Source: Lacihabitans sp. CS3-21
Lineage (GTDB): Bacteria; Bacteroidota; Bacteroidia; Cytophagales; Spirosomataceae
DNA: 64,000 nt
Reading direction: 5' to 3'
NCBI RefSeq assembly: GCF_024343675.1
Contig: NZ_RJUD01000112.1
Span: 62,001-126,000 of the forward strand
Below the pieces are notes generated by a model. It saw nothing but the letters and a program-made list of their open reading frames with translations, did no database searches and was not told where the DNA came from. Made by a program: the position numbers and the translations under genes. Below are positions 58,134 through 64,000 of the stretch, in pieces; the stretch's first letter is position 1; every line of letters starts with the position of its first letter.

Positions 58134-58172
58134 AAGGTTATTTCCTTCGTGCAGGTGAAAAGTAGGTTTTAT
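58134..58172. repeat. Dispersed repeat, family 1 copy
   Basis: AAGGTTATTTCCTTCGTGCA then GGTGAAAAGTAGGTTTTA lies in the 363-base gap between the divergent lipoprotein and sulfatase genes. It aligns with copies at 37014, 41433 and 56191. No gene was seen in the gap. Confidence 0.6.
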
Positions 58173-58405
58173 CGGAAGGAATTTCAGAAAATCCTGATTT
58201 CCAACACAAAAAACCACAAAAAGTGGCAAAGAAACTTAATCTTAATCATTACCTTTATTTTAATAGAAAATCTTTGAAATAATTGAAACCATTTCTTGAA
58301 AAAACTTAAATTGATTTAAAGTCTTTTTTAATTTATCATTCCAGAAAATGGAGATTCAATTATTTGAAAAAGATTCCTGATTTTGCCGAATATTACTCAA
58401 ATACC

Positions 58406-59932
58406 ATGAATAAAACATTCTCATTTTTGCTATTTTTATTTATTTCAACCTTTGCTTTTGCTCAAAAGAATAAACCGAATATCATTGTTATTTATGCGGA
58501 TGATTTGGGCTACGGTGATGTTTCTGCGTATAAAAAAGGGACATTGTCAACTCCAAACATAGATAAATTGGCCAATGGTGGCATCCGATTTACGAATGGA
58601 TATTCGACTTCTGCCACCTGCACGCCCAGCCGATTGGCTTTGCTCACGGGCAATTATCCCTGGAAAAACGACAAAGCAAAGGTTTTGCCCGGCGATGCTC
58701 CTTTGTTGATTGATACCTCCTTGATAACCGTACCCAAAATGTTGAAAAAGTCAGGTTATCAGACTGCAGTAGTCGGAAAATGGCATTTGGGAATTGGTAA
58801 AGGTGCAATCGACTGGAACAAGGAACTTTCGTTTAGTCCAAATGATGTTGGTTTTGATTATTCGTATATCATGGCAGCTACCACGGACAGAGTGCCGACG
58901 GTTTATATTGAAAACAGAAAAGTGGTTGGAATTGAAGAAAGCGACCCGATTTTCGTGAATTATGATAAAAACTTTTCGGGCGAACCCACTGCATTAACCA
59001 ATCCTGAACTCATGACGCGTCAGAAGTGGCATCATGGGCATAATTACAGTGTACATTTTGGCATTCCCCGAATAGGCTATCAAAAAGGAGGTAAAACGGC
59101 ACTTTGGAACGATGAAGAAATGTCGGATGTATTTCTCGAAAAATCCTTGAATTTTATCGAAAACAATAAAAAACAGCCATTTTTTCTTTTCTATGCATTA
59201 CATCAGCCCCATGTACCTCGTACGCCTCACCCGCGTTTTGCCGGTAAATCGGGTATGGGGCCTCGTGGCGATGTCATTCTCGAAGCTGATTGGTGCGTGG
59301 GCGAAATCTTAAAAAAATTAGAAGCCGAAGGCATCGATAAAAATACCTTGATTATCTTTTCAAGCGACAACGGGCCAGTTTTGAATGATGGTTATTATGA
59401 TGAGGCAGTCGAAAAATTAGGAAATCATACACCCGCCGGTGGGCTACGTGGCGGAAAATACAGCTTGTACGAGGCCGGAACAAGGGTTCCATTTTTGGCC
59501 TATTGGAAAGGTACTATCAAGCCACAAGTTTCGGATGCTATGGTTTGTCAGATGGATTTTTTAAGTTCATTTGCGGCATTGGTGGGTCAACAAGTGCCAT
59601 TAACAGATAGTCAGAACTTGCTAAATGCATTTTTGGGGAAAACAAAAAAAGGAAGGAGCAATTTGGTTATCGAATCTTCAACAAGACTGGCGTTTCGGAG
59701 TGGAGATTGGGTGATGATTCCGCCTTACAAAGGTGCGGCGGTTGCCAAAGAAGTAAATGTAGAATTGGGTAATTCGATTGATTATCAATTGTATAATCTA
59801 AAATCTGACCTTGGCGAAAAGAACAATTTAGCTAAATCTAATCCCAAAAAAGTGGAACAAATGGTCAATGATATGAAGCAAATTGTGGGTGATAAATACA
59901 ATTTCAATGCACATCCATTGGAATTAAAGTAA
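58406..59932 (+). CDS. Secreted sulfatase (family S1, formylglycine type)
   Basis: From the ATG at 58406 the product has 508 residues and a signal peptide (NKTFSFLLFLFISTFAFAQ). The metal motif is IYADDLGYGD. The C-x-P-S-R motif is CTPSRLALLTG with Cys72, the residue converted to formylglycine. Further conserved pieces are VGKWHLGIGKGAIDW, HQPHVPRTPH and IFSSDNGP. It removes sulfate groups, typically from algal or host polysaccharides. The second sulfatase gene is 378 bases downstream. No sulfatase-maturating enzyme was seen in the window. Confidence 0.92.
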   Translation: MNKTFSFLLFLFISTFAFAQKNKPNIIVIYADDLGYGDVSAYKKGTLSTPNIDKLANGGIRFTNGYSTSATCTPSRLALLTGNYPWKNDKAKVLPGDAPLLIDTSLITVPKMLKKSGYQTAVVGKWHLGIGKGAIDWNKELSFSPNDVGFDYSYIMAATTDRVPTVYIENRKVVGIEESDPIFVNYDKNFSGEPTALTNPELMTRQKWHHGHNYSVHFGIPRIGYQKGGKTALWNDEEMSDVFLEKSLNFIENNKKQPFFLFYALHQPHVPRTPHPRFAGKSGMGPRGDVILEADWCVGEILKKLEAEGIDKNTLIIFSSDNGPVLNDGYYDEAVEKLGNHTPAGGLRGGKYSLYEAGTRVPFLAYWKGTIKPQVSDAMVCQMDFLSSFAALVGQQVPLTDSQNLLNAFLGKTKKGRSNLVIESSTRLAFRSGDWVMIPPYKGAAVAKEVNVELGNSIDYQLYNLKSDLGEKNNLAKSNPKKVEQMVNDMKQIVGDKYNFNAHPLELK

Positions 59933-60310
59933 ATAACTAAAGTTTAGGAGGAAAAAAAACGTTCATTGCAAAGGACATACAAAACTACACTTAATTTTAA
60001 ATGCTAATTTTCAAGGAGTTAAATTTTTCGATTTGAATACTAATTTTTCCTAATATTTTTTGTGTAGTCCGTTGAAAAATTTCGTTACCACAATTTTTTT
60101 TGAATGATAAGTGCCAAAAAAGAAATTTTTCAGAGGATCATTACACAAAAAGTGTTTTTTTTGATTCTTTTTTCGAACGGTGCGACGACTCGCAAAAAAA
60201 GAATGCCCGCCTGGCAAGGCACGCAAAGTATATAAATGTTAGATATATTTTAACCCGAAACTTTAGTAGATAACTCTCTGATTTGAATAATAAAACCTAA
60301 TCTGTTTATA
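59933..60310. other. Intergenic region with two inverted repeats
   Basis: Between the two sulfatases lie an inverted pair, TTTTTGTGTA...TGAAAAATTTC (60057-60083) against GAAATTTTTCA...TACACAAAAA (60122-60151), and a second one, ATTCTTTTTT (60164-60173) against AAAAAAGAAT (60195-60204). They could form a MITE-like remnant or a complex terminator. TTTTTGTGTAGT recurs at 63732-63743. Confidence 0.55.
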
Positions 60311-61678
60311 ATGAAGAAAATTTTAGTATTCACCGCTATCGGATTATTGGTGCTTGGTCAAATATCTTTCAAGAAACCTGATATTCAGCCCAATGTGATT
60401 CTATTTTTTATAGACGACATGGGTGCCATGGACTTGGGTTGCTATGGCAATGTATTTAACCAAACGCCAAATATTGATAAATTGGCTCAAAATGGTGTTA
60501 AGTTTAGCAATGCTTATTCGGCCTGCACGGTTTGCTCTCCTTCAAGGGCTGCCCTCATGACAGGGAAATATCCTGCTAGATTGCATATCACTGATTGGAT
60601 AGCGGGACATGTCAAAAAGAATCCAAAGTTATTGATCCCGGATTGGCAACAATTTTTGCCTCAATCTGAAAAAACAACGGCAGAATACTTAAAAGAAAAA
60701 GGCTATTCTACCTGGCATATCGGTAAATGGCACTTGGGCGAAGGCGAACAATATTACCCTAAAAATCAGGGTTTTGATTTAAATATTGGTGGTTCAAACT
60801 GGGGACATCCTAAAAAAGGTTTTTTTGCACCTTATCAAATGCCCAATCTCGAGGAGGGCCCAAAGGGCGAGTATCTTACAGACAGATTAGCCAACGAAGC
60901 TATCAAACTTATAGAAAATCATGACGCAAGCAAGCCTTTTTATCTCAATTATTGGGATTATGCGGTGCATACGCCTGTGCAGGCTAAAGCTGAGAAAATA
61001 GAAAAATACAAAAAGCAAGTCACCACACCCGACAAGCAGAAAAATCCTACTTATGCGGCCATGATAGAAAGTTTGGATGAAAACATCGGCAGAATAATGG
61101 AGACCTTGGACAAGAAGAAATTGCTCGAAAACACCCTCATCATATTTGCTGCAGATAATGGTACTTTGATGGGTACGGCTTCAAGCAAGCCATTGAGAGA
61201 GGGAAAAGGCTGGTGTTATGAAGGCGGAACTCGCACTCCGCTTTTAATGTTTTGGAAAGGAAAAATAGAAGGCGGTAAAGTAATTGACGAACCCACCATC
61301 ACCATGGATTTGATGCTCACAATTTTGGATTTTACGCATACCAAGCCAATAGGAAAATTAGATGGGAAATCATTAAAACCAGTTCTTTTCGATAACAAAA
61401 ACTACCACAGACCACTCTTTTGGCACTATCCGCACTATCATGAAGGTAACAATCCATACAGTGCAGTGCGATTAGGCGATTGGAAATTGATTGAATTTTT
61501 CGAAGATAACAAAATAGAATTGTACAACTTAAAGGATGATATTGGCGAAACGGAAAATTTGGTTGCCAGCCATTCAAAAAAAGCCGAAGAGCTTCAAAAA
61601 CTATTACACAAATGGAGAAAATCTGTTAATGCTCAAGTGCCAAGTCCCAATCCTGATTATATTTCGATTGGTAAATAG
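60311..61678 (+). CDS. Secreted sulfatase (arylsulfatase A-like, formylglycine type)
   Basis: The product has 455 residues. The N-terminus (KKILVFTAIGLLVLGQISF) is a probable signal peptide. FFIDDMGAMD carries the metal aspartates, and CTVCSPSRAALMTGKYPAR contains the maturation motif C-S-P-S-R with Cys75. Other signature segments are HIGKWHLGEGEQYYP, NYWDYAVHTPVQAK and FAADNGTLMGTASSKPLREGKGW. It acts on sulfated substrates in the periplasm or outside, presumably with the upstream sulfatase. It belongs to a different S1 subgroup, judged by the spacing of the motifs. Confidence 0.92.
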   Translation: MKKILVFTAIGLLVLGQISFKKPDIQPNVILFFIDDMGAMDLGCYGNVFNQTPNIDKLAQNGVKFSNAYSACTVCSPSRAALMTGKYPARLHITDWIAGHVKKNPKLLIPDWQQFLPQSEKTTAEYLKEKGYSTWHIGKWHLGEGEQYYPKNQGFDLNIGGSNWGHPKKGFFAPYQMPNLEEGPKGEYLTDRLANEAIKLIENHDASKPFYLNYWDYAVHTPVQAKAEKIEKYKKQVTTPDKQKNPTYAAMIESLDENIGRIMETLDKKKLLENTLIIFAADNGTLMGTASSKPLREGKGWCYEGGTRTPLLMFWKGKIEGGKVIDEPTITMDLMLTILDFTHTKPIGKLDGKSLKPVLFDNKNYHRPLFWHYPHYHEGNNPYSAVRLGDWKLIEFFEDNKIELYNLKDDIGETENLVASHSKKAEELQKLLHKWRKSVNAQVPSPNPDYISIGK

Positions 61679-61823
61679 CAGAAATAATCTATTTGTCAAC
61701 CAGTTTATGATTAGCAAATAATTTTTATTCGTTGATAGTTTCTCATTATGGGCTTTGGACTAGGAGAGGGAGCCAAAAAACTTAAGCAGTGTCCTTACTG
61801 AGACGCTGTTGGGGTGAGAAAAT

Positions 61824-62384
61824 TCATTTGATTGAAACCATTTCCAAAATCTCATTTATCCTTTTTTCTTTTGTGATGGAGGTTTTGGCACTCATTATTC
61901 CATACAGCATAAATTTCTGTTTTGATTTACTTAAAGCTTGAAACTTTTGCTTTGTACCGTCATTTTTGGTAAAAGCCAATTCTAGTTCTTCAGGTATTTC
62001 GAGGGCGTCAATACTGTCGAGGATGATCCATGAACCATTTTGCTTGGCTATTTCTATACATTTGATGCCTGCTTGCGTCATTTTTTTGTTGGCCAAAAGG
62101 CTTTCAACTTTGTCTTTATTGACTTGGCTCCAGGTACTTTTTGGCTTTCGTTTGCAGTAATATTGTTTGTATGAATGTTCATCGACGCTTACAGCTTTGC
62201 TATCAATCCAACCAAAACATAAAGCTTCGTCAACAGCATCGGTCCAAGCAACTGATGGCTTGCCTGCATTTTTTTTGTAATGAATAAGCCAAACAGCATC
62301 TTGATGGACATGGTTTTTCTCTAACCATTCACGCCAATGCTGTTTGGTTTCTGGATAAAAATGTTCTATTTCTCGTTTGGTCAT
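61824..62384 (-). CDS. YdeI/OmpD-associated family protein
   Basis: The product has 186 residues. The N-terminus (PETKQHWREWLEKNHVHQDAVWLIHYKK) and AWTDAVDEALCFGWIDSKAVSVDEHSYKQYYCKRKPKSTWSQVNKDKV are diagnostic for this family, and the C-terminal region holds a basic ALSKSKQKFMLYGI segment. Members are often linked to antimicrobial-peptide resistance, but their mechanism is unclear. It overlaps the upstream DUF1761 gene by four bases. Confidence 0.9.
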   Translation of the reverse strand: MTKREIEHFYPETKQHWREWLEKNHVHQDAVWLIHYKKNAGKPSVAWTDAVDEALCFGWIDSKAVSVDEHSYKQYYCKRKPKSTWSQVNKDKVESLLANKKMTQAGIKCIEIAKQNGSWIILDSIDALEIPEELELAFTKNDGTKQKFQALSKSKQKFMLYGIMSAKTSITKEKRINEILEMVSIK

Positions 62385-62803
62385 TTCTTAGGTATTGCCT
62401 GCAAAATTAAGCAAGAAACTAAAATTCCTATCATATGAAAACCACCAACCACTAAACCATAAGACCTTGGGTGTGGGATGTTTGGGTTGATGGCGATATC
62501 AAAAGTATTGGCTACCAAAAAGCCCAAACCTATGATTAATGCAAATTCAATAGCTGCTTTATTGGTGTTGATATTGAGTAGTACCATCATTAAGGCCGTA
62601 GTAATTATGGTAGGTAGAATAGTGAGAGGTGGACCATAAAAGTAAATAGGGTCTAGATTAGCGGGCATTAAACCCAATTTGCCTAATGAGTTAGCGTATT
62701 GGTTTGGAAAAAGTATGGTGAACCAAAGCCAACCTAAAAATGAGTAAAATAGCAAAGAAATGAAAACACCCAACCAACTGATTTTTGAAATTTTTTGTAG
62801 CAT
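62381..62803 (-). CDS. DUF1761 integral membrane protein
   Basis: The product has 140 residues with four hydrophobic helices (about 9-30, 55-75, 82-102 and 115-136). The first helix carries FYSFLGWLWFTILFPNQYA and the third an IGLGFLVANTFDIAINPN segment, matching DUF1761. Function unknown. It is coupled by a 4-base overlap to the YdeI gene, and lies downstream of a WYL regulator (same strand), which may control both. Confidence 0.88.
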   Translation of the reverse strand: MLQKISKISWLGVFISLLFYSFLGWLWFTILFPNQYANSLGKLGLMPANLDPIYFYGPPLTILPTIITTALMMVLLNINTNKAAIEFALIIGLGFLVANTFDIAINPNIPHPRSYGLVVGGFHMIGILVSCLILQAIPKK

Positions 62804-62872
62804 ATTTTTTTGATTTAATTAATGATGCCACAAAGAAAATGTGAGCTCAGGACAACCTTATGTCAGGGGTAT

Positions 62873-63571
62873 TTAATGCTCATGATATTTTTCAAAAAAT
62901 TCTTGAAGGGTCATTTTGTGAGGGGTAAATTTTTCTCGTTGAATTTGCAATTGCTGAATTCTATCCAAGCGGAAATAGCGAAATTCTTTTCGTAAATAAC
63001 AAAAACCTACCAATAACCAGCCTTCTGTAATGTGTAATAAAGCAAAAGGCTCGACAGTTCGTTTACTTTCTTTATTCTCTGCATTGATGTAATCAAATTT
63101 CACGAGTAAAAAATTAGTAAGTGCAATTTGCAAGGAAGATAAAATTTGACTCTTTATTTCAAAGTTATCAAGTTTTCTGAATTTTGTTCTTAATGAAAGC
63201 AAGTTAGCTTTATCTTTCTCTGATTGTCTTAAAACAGCCTTTACCTTATCGATGGCTTCGGCATAATCTTTAATCAATGAGCTGTCTCTGCTCTTTAAAA
63301 CCAGTTGTTCGGCCAATATTAGGGCATTGGCCTGTGCTTCAGAAAACATTACGGGAGGAATTTTGTAGCCTTCCATGAGGCAATAGCCTTTGCCGTCTTC
63401 GGTTATGATGGGCACACCGCTTTGTTCCAAGGCTCTAATGTCGCGGTAAATGGTCCTCACACTCACTCCGAATTTCTCGGCCAAATAAGTGGCTGTGATC
63501 AACCTCTTGGATTGCAATGATGTAAGTATGGCCACAAGTCTAGAAAGGCGTTTGGTGTCCTTGTCCTGCAT
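62873..63571 (-). CDS. YafY-type regulator (HTH + WYL domain)
   Basis: The product has 232 residues. An N-terminal HTH (RLVAILTSLQSKRLITATYLAEKFGVSVRTIYRDIRALEQSGVPI) of DeoR type precedes the WYL ligand-binding domain, whose core is FDYINAENKESKRTVEPFALLHITEGWLLVGFCYLRKEFRYFRLDRIQQLQ. WYL domains often sense nucleic-acid-derived ligands. It lies 70 bases upstream of the DUF1761-YdeI pair on the same strand and probably regulates it. Confidence 0.92.
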   Translation of the reverse strand: MQDKDTKRLSRLVAILTSLQSKRLITATYLAEKFGVSVRTIYRDIRALEQSGVPIITEDGKGYCLMEGYKIPPVMFSEAQANALILAEQLVLKSRDSSLIKDYAEAIDKVKAVLRQSEKDKANLLSLRTKFRKLDNFEIKSQILSSLQIALTNFLLVKFDYINAENKESKRTVEPFALLHITEGWLLVGFCYLRKEFRYFRLDRIQQLQIQREKFTPHKMTLQEFFEKYHEH

Positions 63572-63850
63572 TTGATTTTATTTCTTTTATACAAAAATAA
63601 AAGATACAAATGACAAGGGTATGTCAGGAGTCTTTAGAATAAATTTGGTATTGTTTGTTGGGGTTGATATTTAAAAATTAATATTCCTTGATTCAACCAT
63701 TGGAGGATGATTATGAGTAAAAACACTAAATTTTTTGTGTAGTTGTAATTCGGCATTAATTTGCTTTTGACTTTATGTCTAATCGAAGGACAATCTTATT
63801 ATAAATTCACAAGAATGTGAAATTTTCAATTTCAATTATTATTTTAATTT
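63572..63850. other. AT-rich region at the right edge with a repeat end
   Basis: Upstream of the WYL regulator lies a stretch with TTTTTGTGTAGT (63732-63743), the same sequence as the arm at 60057. No gene was recognised before the partial frame at the window end. Confidence 0.4.
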
Positions 63851-64000
63851 ATGAAATAGCATACTATTAGAAAGCAGTTTTCAGATAAAGTGGTTCGCTA
63901 TATTGAATGTGCATATTCCTACAGAATACCCTTAAACAAGAAACGAATACAAGAAATAGATGCTTTGCTCATAACAAAAGTAAATGAAGAACTAAATAAA
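63851..64000 (+). pseudogene. Possible partial coding frame running off the window, in-frame TAG at codon 3
   Basis: From 63860 the frame stays open for 47 codons to the window edge and encodes a helical, basic sequence (IRKQFSDKVVRYIECAYSYR and onwards). The only in-frame ATG, at 63851, is followed by AAA and TAG. Either the gene starts at a later alternative codon, or a CAG-to-TAG change truncated it. No family recognised; most of it lies outside. Confidence 0.3.

Noticed and set aside
1-64000. tRNA, rRNA or replication origin
   Set aside because: No cloverleaf-like sequence, rRNA segment or DnaA-box cluster was recognised on either strand by eye; a tRNAscan-type run would settle it.

Overview
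The window looks like a low-GC Bacteroidota chromosome segment, most plausibly from the Cytophagales. The reasons are recurrent promoter boxes of the Bacteroidota type (TAnnTTTG), few Shine-Dalgarno sites, a split transketolase, and many Sec- or lipobox-bearing secreted proteins. No rRNA, tRNA, CRISPR array, prophage or complete insertion sequence was recognised. Placement below phylum is inference.

Layout. 1-5.3 kb: a truncated DinB-like gene, nitronate monooxygenase, acyl-CoA thioesterase II, an outer-membrane-type protein, a small secreted protein and an RsuA-type pseudouridine synthase. 5.4-9.8 kb: a NarL/FixJ response regulator and an unusual propeller/7TM histidine kinase. 9.9-18.9 kb: grpE-dnaJ, a four-gene lipoprotein/secreted operon, an M48 peptidase followed by a 24-bp tandem array, a FAH-family enzyme, an M23 peptidase and a Bcp peroxiredoxin. 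19.2-22.9 kb: the two transketolase genes, separated by an AAA ATPase/TOPRIM-like pair that resembles a defence module. 22.9-27 kb: an ECF sigma factor, a repeat-built membrane partner and a Spy-like protein, then a THUMP-like methyltransferase. 27-31.6 kb: a DinB/Crp-Fnr operon, the DUF2141/ABA4-like/membrane operon beside it, and an SRPBCC/GlxA pair. 31.6-36 kb: two operons of secreted Hcp-like, tail-fibre-like and YadA-head-like proteins with a LytTR regulator, followed by nine 42-bp palindrome-bearing tandem repeats. 36-46 kb: small-molecule and stress genes (GlxA, DinB, SRPBCC, NRAMP-like, amidohydrolase, DUF1593, SRAP). 47.6-54.3 kb: one 2237-residue secreted protein of 14 repeats. 54.5-63.6 kb: a hydrolase, a DUF885 remnant, an RHS-like lipoprotein, two sulfatases, YdeI, DUF1761 and a WYL regulator.

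The most notable observation is a shared promoter architecture. A near-perfect palindrome (CTACTAAyATTAGTAG) lies upstream of the response regulator gene, the Hcp-like operon, the YadA-like/LytTR operon and the 2237-residue protein. In all four cases 31 bases separate the dyad centre from the first base of a TAnnTTTG-like box. This suggests one two-component regulon that autoregulates and controls a set of secreted surface or filament proteins spread over about 40 kb. The Hcp-like proteins carry Sec signal peptides and have no type VI secretion genes around them, so their role is open.
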